Source: Saprospiraceae bacterium | GTDB taxonomy: Bacteria > Bacteroidota > Bacteroidia > Chitinophagales > Saprospiraceae | Reading direction: 5' to 3' | Length of the DNA: 44,027 nucleotides | NCBI GenBank assembly: GCA_020631405.1 | Contig: JAHDHH010000033.1 | Location: 1,951 to 45,977, forward strand | In this document: positions 1-7,161 of the stretch, in pieces | Position numbering within the stretch: the first letter of the stretch is position 1 | Layout of the letters: each line of letters opens with the position of its first letter | The notes under the pieces: generated by a model | The model's database searches: none | Told to the model about the DNA's origin: nothing | The model's input: the letters and a program-made list of their open reading frames with translations, nothing else | Position numbers and translations under genes: made by a program

Positions 1-152
1 AACGAGAAAAGGGAGTGCATTACTTCCACCAATTGCTACATGAGGCCATTCAATAGTGATCCAAGAATAAACAAAGCAGAGCAAGACATTGTGAATTGAT
101 CTAATCTTCTAAACCAAAACTTTGATACTGTGTTTGGTTTCAAAAGAGAAGC

Positions 153-746
153 ATGAAGCCTAAACAACAATACTTCGTTCACCCGAGTTACATTATCTTG
201 TTCTTGGTATTAGCAGGCGTCACTGCTCTGTTTTTAGGCTTTTCTGTGTCCTACTTGTATAATAGAATTCAGTCTGACCTTACCCCAATCCACCTGCCAT
301 GGTTGTTTTATGTGAATACTTTGCTCCTCATAGGTAGTAGTTATACTTTGGTCCAAGCTAAGCAATCTTATCTTTTTGACAATACTGAAAGGTATAGACT
401 GATGCTTAATATTACCATGGTGCTTACGATAATATTTCTTGGGGCACAGCTAGTGGCATGGTACCAGCTATTTAGCGAAAACATCAGTCTACAAAGTGGT
501 AATATGGCTGCCTATATGTACTTGATTTCTGGGCTACACTTTGCCCACGTCATAGCAGGTATACCATTTCTAGGGTACTTCATCTTTATTGCGTATAAGA
601 AGATGATTAGCCCAGTGACAGTATTAGTCTATTTTTCTGATCCTGATAGAAAGCGAAGCCTTCAACTATTGACTATTTATTGGCATTTTTTAGATGGTTT
701 GTGGATTTACTTGGTGCTGTTTTTTCTATTAAATTATTTATTCTAG
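153..746 (+). CDS. Cytochrome c oxidase subunit III (heme-copper oxidase)
   Basis: This 197-residue integral membrane protein has about five hydrophobic helices, and its C-terminal third carries the subunit III hallmarks: an HFAHVIAG segment followed by a YWHFLDGLWIYL helix, equivalent to the YWHFVDxVW helix of subunit III. In the family, subunit III binds beside the catalytic subunit I of aerobic terminal oxidases and stabilises it; it holds no redox metal. The length matches the short five-helix bacterial form. The ATG at 153 precedes the first hydrophobic helix after a short basic N-terminus. No other oxidase gene follows, so its partners presumably lie upstream of the window. A quinol oxidase subunit III is the alternative. 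Confidence 0.85.
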   Translation: MKPKQQYFVHPSYIILFLVLAGVTALFLGFSVSYLYNRIQSDLTPIHLPWLFYVNTLLLIGSSYTLVQAKQSYLFDNTERYRLMLNITMVLTIIFLGAQLVAWYQLFSENISLQSGNMAAYMYLISGLHFAHVIAGIPFLGYFIFIAYKKMISPVTVLVYFSDPDRKRSLQLLTIYWHFLDGLWIYLVLFFLLNYLF

Positions 747-834
747 CGCCAAGCTGTTGTGTCAATTGATTGAATGTTTGCAAGTGTAAGAATCAAAAGA
801 CTTCCTTGTAAATATAGAAGAAAGCACCTATGTT

Positions 835-850
835 GTACCTAATTAGGTAC
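835..850. promoter_or_regulatory. Perfect 16-bp palindrome, candidate operator
   Basis: The sequence GTACCTAATTAGGTAC is identical to its reverse complement over all 16 bases. It lies in the 278-base gap between the oxidase subunit III gene and the CotH-family gene, about 175 bases before the latter. It has no T tract and no loop, so it resembles a binding site for a dimeric regulator rather than a terminator. The regulator is unknown. Confidence 0.4.
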
Positions 851-950
851 GAATTAGAGTTAGCCATAAAGTAACATGTTGAGTTCTTTAACTTTTGAAT
901 AAATAATTTCCCATTTGTCATCGAAGCGTCACCCTTCAAATGTTGATGCG

Positions 951-962
951 TATCATTTGATA
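951..962. repeat. Short inverted repeat TATCA-TT-TGATA
   Basis: Two 5-bp arms are separated by two bases, upstream of the CotH-family gene. With the 16-bp palindrome at 835 and the hairpin at 983 it makes this gap unusually rich in symmetric sequence. An AT-rich element this short can arise by chance. Confidence 0.2.
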
Positions 963-982
963 TACATCCCTTATATTTACCT

Positions 983-1007
983 AGCTGTCCGCATTTTGAC
1001 AGCTTTT
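983..1007 (+). promoter_or_regulatory. 7-bp hairpin with U-rich tail ahead of the CotH-family gene
   Basis: AGCTGTC (983-989) pairs perfectly with GACAGCT (998-1004) around an 8-base loop and runs into TTTTATTT. It ends about 18 bases before the next start codon. It could be a weak intrinsic terminator for upstream transcription or a structured 5' leader. The stem is shorter than in the clear terminators at 3643 and 29636. Confidence 0.4.
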
Positions 1008-1024
1008 ATTTAACCTAACGATAG

Positions 1025-3613
1025 ATGATGATCAGACTACTTACCTTATTACTTTGTAGCAGTTTCCTTGCTACGCTTTCTCATGCTCAGGTTGTAATCA
1101 ATGAATTTTCGGCTTCTAATATTGATCAGTTTTCGGACAATTATGGAAAGTTCGAAGACTGGATAGAGCTCTACAATACCTCTTCTCAACCATTTGACTT
1201 AGGTGGTTGGGGGATTTCTGATAATGATCAAAAACCTCAAAAGTATATATTTCCAGAAGGGACAATTATTGATGGCAATGATTACTTGCTTGTTCTGTGT
1301 GATGGCAGAGGCGAAGTATCAGGTGGTTATGTCCATGCCAATTTCAAATTGAAACAAACAAAGCAGAGTGAGGAGATCACTCTAACTAATCCTGCTGGTG
1401 AAATAGTAGAGTCTTACCCACTTGGTCTGACGCAGAATACCCATAGTTTTGCCAGAAGTGAAGATGGTGCTGGAGAATGGATGATCTCTCTGAGCCCAAC
1501 TTATGGGAGTGCTAATAATAGCAATGCAATGATCTTTAAGTATGCTCCTACCGCAAGTCTAGATCAAGTTGCTGGCATCTATACAGATGGAGTCACAGTT
1601 AGCCTACTAGATCCAGACCCAAATTATTATTATACCTATACAACTAATGGACACTTGCCTTCGGAAAATGATCCAGCATTCCCTAATGCTCTTGAAATAT
1701 CAGAAACACAGACTGTAAAGGTCAGAGCATTTCCTACTAATCAAGATAGAGAGATTGCTGGTTTTATAGGCTTTGCTACGTATTTCATCAATGAGTCATT
1801 CACGTTGCCTGTATTCTCAGTAGCCGCAGAAACTGTCCAAGACTTAGCTAATGGACAAGGAGAAGTAATTCCAGTTGGTTCACTAGAGTATTTCTCTGCA
1901 GAAGGCGAGCTCTTAGCTACAGGTTATGGGTCACTTAACAGACATGGTCAAGATAGTTGGGTCAACAACCAAAGAAGTCTAGACTGGGTGACTAGAGATG
2001 AGATGGGATATGCTGCAGATATTAATGCTCAGTTATTCAACTTCTCAGAGAAAGACAATTACCAAAAATTTATGTTCAGAGCTAGTGGTGATGATAATTA
2101 TCCTGCTACAAATGATCCAACAGATTTCGACCATGAAGGCAGTTGTCATATTAGAGATGAGTATGTACATCAGCTAGTGATGGATGGTGGTATGGATTTA
2201 GATGTGAGAGCTGTAGAAAGAAATATCGTATTCTTGAATGGAGATTATTGGGGAGTATATGCTCATAGGAATAGACCACATGACCATGATTACACAGAGT
2301 ACTATTATGATCAAGGAAAATATGATTTGCAATACTTGCAAACTTGGGGAAATAGCTGGGCCGAGTATGGTGGTGATGAAGCATTCGATGCTTGGGATGT
2401 CACTAGGGATCTGGCTTTAAAAAATGATATGTCAGATGAGGCTAAGTATCAAGAACTCCTTGATCAGCTAAACGTGACAAGTCTGATAGACTACATAGTG
2501 ACTAACCTGATGGCCGTGTCTTCCGATTGGTTGAATTATAATACAGGATGGTGGAGAGGTCTCAACCCAGAAGGTGGACACAAGAAGTGGGGCTATATCA
2601 TGTGGGATAATGATGCGACCTTCGATTACTACATCAACTATTCTGGTGTACCCAATACTGACCCAGATGCTGTGCCTTGTGATATTGAGGATATTTCAGA
2701 CTTTATGGATAGTTTCTTCGGGACTGATACTACGTTCAATGTTTGGGGTAATCAAGACACATTCTGGCAGTATCCGGATGTGGGTAGACATGAAAAGATA
2801 TTCCTAAAGTTGATCGAGGAGAATGCAGATTTCAAGCAGTACTACTACCAGCGATCGGCAGACCATATGAATACGATTTTCTCTTGTGATAATATGCTAG
2901 GTACTCTAGACTCGATGTTAGCTACAATAGAACCAGAAATGCCGAGACATATTGATAGATGGGGAGGCTCTATGGCTAAATGGAACTCTAATGTCAATAG
3001 ATTGAGAAACTTTATAGAGCAAAGATGTGAGCTTATAGATGATGGAATCGTAGAATGCTACGACCTCACTGGTCCATTTGAAGTAACAGTGATGACTGAC
3101 CCTCCAGGTGCTGGCAGTATTCAATTCAATACTGTCAAGACAACTTCGCTACCTTGGAAAGGCAATTACTTTGGGAATATGAAGAACTCTATCAAAGCAG
3201 AATCAAATGGAGACCTGGCATTTAGCGGATGGAGAGCCACTGCTGGATCATCTGTTTTTGATAATAACTTATCAGCAGAGACAGATGTGCTGATTTCAGA
3301 GGTTGACACATTGATTGCAGTATTTGGAGAATTAGTTAATACTGATGACTTTTATATCAGTGGAGATGCAAGTGTATTTCCAAATCCAACAACTGGAGAA
3401 ATCACAGTGCAACTTGCAGACTTTGAAGGAAGTACAATTGATAAAGTAGAGGTATTTAGTGCAGAGGGTAAGCGAGTATTTGTCCAGCACCATGCATCTT
3501 ATCAACAAGGATTTTCTGCTAACTTATCGTCAGAGACAAGCGCTGGCCTATACAATATAGTAATTACGTCTGGTGGGCAGCTATTTAGAGGTAATTTCGT
3601 TATCACTGAGTAA
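1025..3613 (+). CDS. Secreted lamin-tail/CotH-domain protein with T9SS sorting domain
   Basis: This 862-residue protein begins with a signal peptide (cleavage near SHAQ, residue 22). Next comes a lamin-tail domain (about 22-135; VVINEFSAS...DWIELYN...LGGWGISD) and a chitobiase C-terminal-like beta module (about 175-245). The CotH domain (about 330-640) has FMFRASGDD, the VFLNGDYWGVYAHR segment and W527-D528-N529-D530, matching the WDxD metal-binding motif of CotH kinases. The last 80 residues form a T9SS type A sorting domain with FPNPTTGE. CotH proteins are atypical protein kinases in spore formers; in Bacteroidota these surface versions have no established substrate. Export by T9SS and anchoring at the cell surface is inferred. 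A strong terminator follows the stop codon. Confidence 0.88.
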   Translation: MMIRLLTLLLCSSFLATLSHAQVVINEFSASNIDQFSDNYGKFEDWIELYNTSSQPFDLGGWGISDNDQKPQKYIFPEGTIIDGNDYLLVLCDGRGEVSGGYVHANFKLKQTKQSEEITLTNPAGEIVESYPLGLTQNTHSFARSEDGAGEWMISLSPTYGSANNSNAMIFKYAPTASLDQVAGIYTDGVTVSLLDPDPNYYYTYTTNGHLPSENDPAFPNALEISETQTVKVRAFPTNQDREIAGFIGFATYFINESFTLPVFSVAAETVQDLANGQGEVIPVGSLEYFSAEGELLATGYGSLNRHGQDSWVNNQRSLDWVTRDEMGYAADINAQLFNFSEKDNYQKFMFRASGDDNYPATNDPTDFDHEGSCHIRDEYVHQLVMDGGMDLDVRAVERNIVFLNGDYWGVYAHRNRPHDHDYTEYYYDQGKYDLQYLQTWGNSWAEYGGDEAFDAWDVTRDLALKNDMSDEAKYQELLDQLNVTSLIDYIVTNLMAVSSDWLNYNTGWWRGLNPEGGHKKWGYIMWDNDATFDYYINYSGVPNTDPDAVPCDIEDISDFMDSFFGTDTTFNVWGNQDTFWQYPDVGRHEKIFLKLIEENADFKQYYYQRSADHMNTIFSCDNMLGTLDSMLATIEPEMPRHIDRWGGSMAKWNSNVNRLRNFIEQRCELIDDGIVECYDLTGPFEVTVMTDPPGAGSIQFNTVKTTSLPWKGNYFGNMKNSIKAESNGDLAFSGWRATAGSSVFDNNLSAETDVLISEVDTLIAVFGELVNTDDFYISGDASVFPNPTTGEITVQLADFEGSTIDKVEVFSAEGKRVFVQHHASYQQGFSANLSSETSAGLYNIVITSGGQLFRGNFVITE

Positions 3614-3642
3614 ATAAAGAATAACGTTTTGAATATTTTAAG

Positions 3643-3680
3643 AGGTCTGCAGATGTTTTCTGTAGACCTTTTATATTTTT
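3643..3680 (+). terminator. Rho-independent terminator after the CotH-family gene
   Basis: AGGTCTGCAG (3643-3652) pairs with CTGTAGACCT (3660-3669), ten pairs with one G-U, around a 7-base loop, followed by a TTTTATATTTTT tract. It sits 30 bases after the CotH-family stop. The T tract runs into the TTG start of the next gene. Confidence 0.85.
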
Positions 3681-4269
3681 GAGGGTGGAGAGTTTATTAC
3701 AGTTTGATAGAGCATTGTTTGACATCATCAATCAGGGATGGTCTCATCCCATCTTGGACGTGGTCTTGCCATTTCTAAGAGGGAGTAAAAACTGGATCCC
3801 ACTGTACATTGCTATTATTGGATATCTTATAGTAAGGTACAAGAGATTGAGTGTTATCCCAATTCTTAGTCTTGTTACCTTGATAGCTATCTCTGATACA
3901 CTGTCGAGCAGGATTATCAAAAACACAGTCCAGAGGCCTAGACCATGTCATATAGTAGATGAAGAGCCACAGACCATTGTGAGAGTACATTGTGGTAGTG
4001 GGTATAGCTTTACTTCATCCCACGCGACAAATCATTTTGCCCTATCTGTCTTTCTGCCGATCGTATTAGCATTCAAGCGTAGGTGGGTAGATGTACTCTG
4101 TATTATTTGGGCAGGATCAATATCCATTAGTCAAGTCTACGTTGGTGTCCATTACCCTATAGATATCCTTTGTGGTGCAGTGCTTGGAACAGGGGTAGCA
4201 TTGTTCTGTCGCTACTTGTATGCTGTTTATGGTATACCCAAATTGTTTAATCAATCAAATATCGCCTAG
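3679..4269 (+). CDS. PAP2-family membrane phosphatase
   Basis: This 196-residue protein has about five membrane helices and the three phosphatase motifs: KNTVQRPRP (KX6RP), FTSSHATNH (in place of PSGH) and SQVYVGVHYPID (in place of SRxxxGxHxxxD). The family removes phosphate from lipid phosphates such as undecaprenyl pyrophosphate, phosphatidate or lipid A; the substrate here cannot be read. The Arg of the third motif is Gln, which I recall as common in Bacteroidota members, so activity is still plausible. The start is non-ATG: TTG at 3679 or GTG at 3685. Both sit at the T tract of the preceding terminator, so the gene needs read-through or its own promoter. Confidence 0.85.
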   Translation: MRVESLLQFDRALFDIINQGWSHPILDVVLPFLRGSKNWIPLYIAIIGYLIVRYKRLSVIPILSLVTLIAISDTLSSRIIKNTVQRPRPCHIVDEEPQTIVRVHCGSGYSFTSSHATNHFALSVFLPIVLAFKRRWVDVLCIIWAGSISISQVYVGVHYPIDILCGAVLGTGVALFCRYLYAVYGIPKLFNQSNIA

Positions 4270-4325
4270 TCAAATTCGCAGATTAGCACTACTTTTACAG
4301 GGTAATCATCAAAAACTATCCGCTT

Positions 4326-5204
4326 GTGCAAATATTAGATGGAAAGACCCTTTCAGTAACACTCCAAAGAGAATTAGCAGACAAGGTAGATGTGCTCTTA
4401 GCACAAGGTAAGAGACCACCACACTTAGCAGCAGTCATTGTTGGAGACAATCCAGCAAGTAAGGTCTACGTAGGGCACAAGATCAAAGCTTGCAATAGGG
4501 TAGGGTTTAAGTCAAGTATGATTACACTAAGCAGCGAAATAACTCAAGAAGAGTTGCTAGTAGAGATTGACAAACTCAATATGGATGATAGTATCGATGG
4601 GTATATTGTGCAGTTGCCTCTACCTAGACACATTGACCCTGATGTCATTACTGTTGCAGTTAATCCTAGCAAGGATGTTGATGGTTTCCATCCTGTAAAT
4701 ATTGGGAAGATGGCTATGGGTTTAGACGGTTTTGTCCCTGCTACACCCTTTGGGATTATTACTATGCTAGATCGATATAACATTACTACAGAAGGTAAGT
4801 CAGTTGTTGTACTTGGAAGAAGTAATATCGTCGGCACTCCAATGTCAATATTGCTCTCTCGAAATAGCAAAATAGGCAACGCTACAGTAACTCTTACGCA
4901 TAGTCGTACCAAGAACCTCAAAGAATTACTACTTCAAGCTGATATCATAGTTGCAGCAATCGGAAGGAATCGATTTGTTACAGCTGACATGGTTAAAGAA
5001 GGAGCGATCATCATTGATGTAGGGATCAATAGCATCCCAGATCCAAGTAAGAAGTCAGGATATAGGCTAGTGGGAGATGTTGATTTTGAGCATGTAGCAG
5101 AGAAATGTGCCTTCATTACGCCGGTACCAGGAGGTGTTGGCCCTCTCACGGTTGCTGCCCTCTTATTGAATACATTCAAGGCTTACCAAACAAACGAACA
5201 ATAG
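4326..5204 (+). CDS. folD: Bifunctional methylenetetrahydrofolate dehydrogenase/methenyltetrahydrofolate cyclohydrolase
   Basis: FolD interconverts 5,10-methylene-, 5,10-methenyl- and 10-formyl-tetrahydrofolate in the cytoplasm, supplying formyl groups for purines and initiator tRNA. The 292-residue product has the family signatures: YVGHKIKA with the catalytic Lys at residue 52, QLPLPRHI, KDVDGFHPVN, the NAD(P)-binding GRSNIVGTPM and the C-terminal PVPGGVGPLT. Length is normal. The start is GTG at 4326, fitting the usual N-terminus. The stop codon lies 2 bases before the proposed prmA start, suggesting co-transcription. Confidence 0.97.
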   Translation: MQILDGKTLSVTLQRELADKVDVLLAQGKRPPHLAAVIVGDNPASKVYVGHKIKACNRVGFKSSMITLSSEITQEELLVEIDKLNMDDSIDGYIVQLPLPRHIDPDVITVAVNPSKDVDGFHPVNIGKMAMGLDGFVPATPFGIITMLDRYNITTEGKSVVVLGRSNIVGTPMSILLSRNSKIGNATVTLTHSRTKNLKELLLQADIIVAAIGRNRFVTADMVKEGAIIIDVGINSIPDPSKKSGYRLVGDVDFEHVAEKCAFITPVPGGVGPLTVAALLLNTFKAYQTNEQ

Positions 5205-5206
5205 CA

Positions 5207-6043
5207 TTGGAAGATCAACATTACTACCAGTTTACTCTGGATGGAGTCAAAGATGCAGAGGTTTGTATTGCATTGTTAGAACAATTTTTTACTAATAGCG
5301 GATTTGAGCATCAATCGAATCAAGTGATTATGTATGTCAATGCCTTAGACTACTCTCCAACACTGAAATCAGATATTGCAACGCAGCTCGAAGTGGAGGT
5401 GAGTACGATTACGGAAGATTATCTGCCTTATCGTAATTATAATGCCGATTGGGAAGCTAACTTTCAACCTGTTTATGTAGAAGACTTTTGTGCAATTCTA
5501 GCTGAGTTTCATGAGAGAGACCATCAATGCAAGCATGAGATTACCATTAAGCCGAAAATGGCCTTTGGTACTGGTCATCATGCGACTACTTATATGATGA
5601 TCAATGCAATGAAGGACATAGACTTTCAAAACAAGGTAGTCTTTGACTTTGGTGCAGGTACAGGAATATTGTCAGTCATGGCAAGTAAACTAGGAGCCAA
5701 GGCTGTAGTTGCTAATGATATCCAGTATGAAGCGATGGATAATATTCGTGAGCATGTCTTAGCGAATGAGTGCAAGGCAGCCTTCTCGATCATTCATGGA
5801 GGCATAGAAGATGTAGAATCCAAAGAATATGACGTCATCTTGGCAAATATTAATACCGTAGTTCTTAAAAAGGATGTAGAAGAAGTCTATGCCAGATTAA
5901 GTGCTGAAGGAATAGTATTGTTTTCAGGTATCTTGGCTGAGGTTGCAGAGGATATGGTCAAGCACTTCAATTCCAATGGAATGAAGTTATTGGAAAGATG
6001 GCAGAGAGGGGATTGGGTGTGCCTTAAGATGGTAAAGGCTTAG
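5207..6043 (+). CDS. prmA: Ribosomal protein L11 methyltransferase
   Basis: PrmA uses S-adenosylmethionine to trimethylate amino groups of ribosomal protein L11. The product contains GTGHHATT, the SAM-binding DFGAGTGILSVMASKLGA and the downstream ANINTVVL segment typical of PrmA. The open frame extends back to an ATG at 5105, but that would overlap folD by 100 bases and add a Cys/Trp-rich stretch unlike PrmA. I therefore choose the TTG at 5207, giving 278 residues (MEDQHYYQFTLDG...), the normal length. There is no clear Shine-Dalgarno sequence, as is usual in Bacteroidota, and coupling to folD termination is likely. Confidence 0.92.
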   Translation: MEDQHYYQFTLDGVKDAEVCIALLEQFFTNSGFEHQSNQVIMYVNALDYSPTLKSDIATQLEVEVSTITEDYLPYRNYNADWEANFQPVYVEDFCAILAEFHERDHQCKHEITIKPKMAFGTGHHATTYMMINAMKDIDFQNKVVFDFGAGTGILSVMASKLGAKAVVANDIQYEAMDNIREHVLANECKAAFSIIHGGIEDVESKEYDVILANINTVVLKKDVEEVYARLSAEGIVLFSGILAEVAEDMVKHFNSNGMKLLERWQRGDWVCLKMVKA

Positions 6044-6149
6044 TAGCGCTTTAGTGAGTTAGATAACAAATCAAAGTAGATTTCATTAGATTACCTACTT
6101 CTTTTGCATAACATCTATTTCGGAGTTATAGAGACCTAAAAAATAGCAT

Positions 6150-6157
6150 TAACTTTG
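6150..6157 (+). promoter_or_regulatory. Candidate Bacteroidota -7 promoter element before dusB
   Basis: TAACTTTG matches the TAnnTTTG -7 consensus exactly. A TTA (6126-6128), in place of the ideal TTG, lies 21 bases upstream at the -33 position. The dusB ATG begins 7 bases after the element, so the expected transcript would start at or next to the initiation codon and have almost no leader. Confidence 0.5.
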
Positions 6158-6163
6158 TAGTCC

Positions 6164-7156
6164 ATGGCAAAAATAGCAGATATAGAATTGGGAGATTTTC
6201 CGTTGCTCTTGGCACCAATGGAAGATGTCAGTGATCCTCCCTTTAGAGCCTTGTGCAAAGAACAAGGTTGTGATATGATGTACACTGAGTTTATCTCAGT
6301 AGAAGGCCTCATCAGAGATGCCCATAAGTCAGTGCAGAAGTTAGACATCTACCCAGAAGAAAGACCAATAGGAATCCAGATATTTGGAGCTAACTTAGAG
6401 TCGATGCAACGAGCAGCTGAAATCGTCGAAGAGGCAAAACCAGAAGTACTAGATATTAACTTTGGTTGCCCAGTGAAGAAAGTAGTATGCAAGATGGCTG
6501 GTGCCGGTATCCTGCAAGATATACCAAGAATGGTGGAATTAACCAAGGCTATTGTGGAGAGCACATCTTTGCCAGTAACAGTAAAAACTAGGCTAGGCTG
6601 GGACGATAATTCAAAGCACATAGTAGAAGTTGCAGAAAGACTACAAGACGTCGGTATCAAAGCTATTTCCATACATGGTAGGACACGAAAGCAAATGTAT
6701 AAAGGTGAAGCAGACTGGACGCTAATAGGTAAGATTAAGGAGAACCCAAGGATGCATATTCCCGTATTCGGTAATGGAGATATCAATAGCCCAGAGAAAG
6801 CTGTAGAGTATAAGGAGAGATATGGAGTCGATGGGATCATGATAGGTCGTGCTAGTATTGGCAACCCTTGGTTTTTTAGAGAAGTAAGACACTTTGTAGA
6901 GACGGGAGAACACTTAGCTCCACCAACAGTAGAAGAGAGAGTGGATGTAGCTATCAGACACCTCAAATATTCAGTAGACTGGAAAGGTCCAAAACTAGGG
7001 GTATTGGAAATGAGAAGACACTATACCAATTACTTCCGTGGCTTGAGAGATATCAAGCACTATAGAAGCCTCTTAGTGCAAGAACCAGACCCTGCTGCCA
7101 TCATTCAAATATTAGAAGATATCAGAGTAAGATACTCTGCATTTGCACTTACATAA
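6164..7156 (+). CDS. dusB: tRNA-dihydrouridine synthase, DusB type
   Basis: Dus enzymes reduce uridines in the tRNA D-loop with FMN and NADPH. This 330-residue protein is a TIM-barrel Dus: APMEDVSDPPFR at residues 17-28, the DINFGCPVKK segment with the catalytic Cys at 102, KTRLGWDD, ISIHGRTRKQMYKG and the FMN-phosphate-binding GNGDI...GIMIGRASIGNPWFF. The signatures fit the DusB/nifR3 subgroup. The ATG at 6164 directly precedes the conserved N-terminus. The CCA nucleotidyltransferase gene begins 5 bases after its stop, so the two tRNA genes are probably one transcript. Confidence 0.94.
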   Translation: MAKIADIELGDFPLLLAPMEDVSDPPFRALCKEQGCDMMYTEFISVEGLIRDAHKSVQKLDIYPEERPIGIQIFGANLESMQRAAEIVEEAKPEVLDINFGCPVKKVVCKMAGAGILQDIPRMVELTKAIVESTSLPVTVKTRLGWDDNSKHIVEVAERLQDVGIKAISIHGRTRKQMYKGEADWTLIGKIKENPRMHIPVFGNGDINSPEKAVEYKERYGVDGIMIGRASIGNPWFFREVRHFVETGEHLAPPTVEERVDVAIRHLKYSVDWKGPKLGVLEMRRHYTNYFRGLRDIKHYRSLLVQEPDPAAIIQILEDIRVRYSAFALT

Positions 7157-7161
7157 TTGAC

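Noticed and set aside
1..152. Possible end of a gene entering from upstream (frame 3 reads to a stop at 54, frame 1 to a stop at 99)
   Set aside because: The readable tails are only 17 and 32 residues with no recognisable family signature, so I cannot tell which, if either, is coding.
2151..3124. Several short open frames on both strands inside the CotH-family gene
   Set aside because: They overlap a long, domain-rich coding frame, lack any motif, and are shadows of it.
4544..5179. Minus-strand open frames across folD
   Set aside because: They are Ser/Thr/Ile-rich antisense shadows with no start context and no recognisable domain.
6074..6100. Possible terminator after prmA (AAGTAG ... CTACTT then CTTTTG)
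   Set aside because: Only six pairs around a 15-base loop; too weak to call.
6349..6966. 205-residue minus-strand open frame across dusB
   Set aside because: It is long, but the sense frame encodes a full Dus enzyme and the antisense product has low-complexity Ser/Ile/Leu composition.
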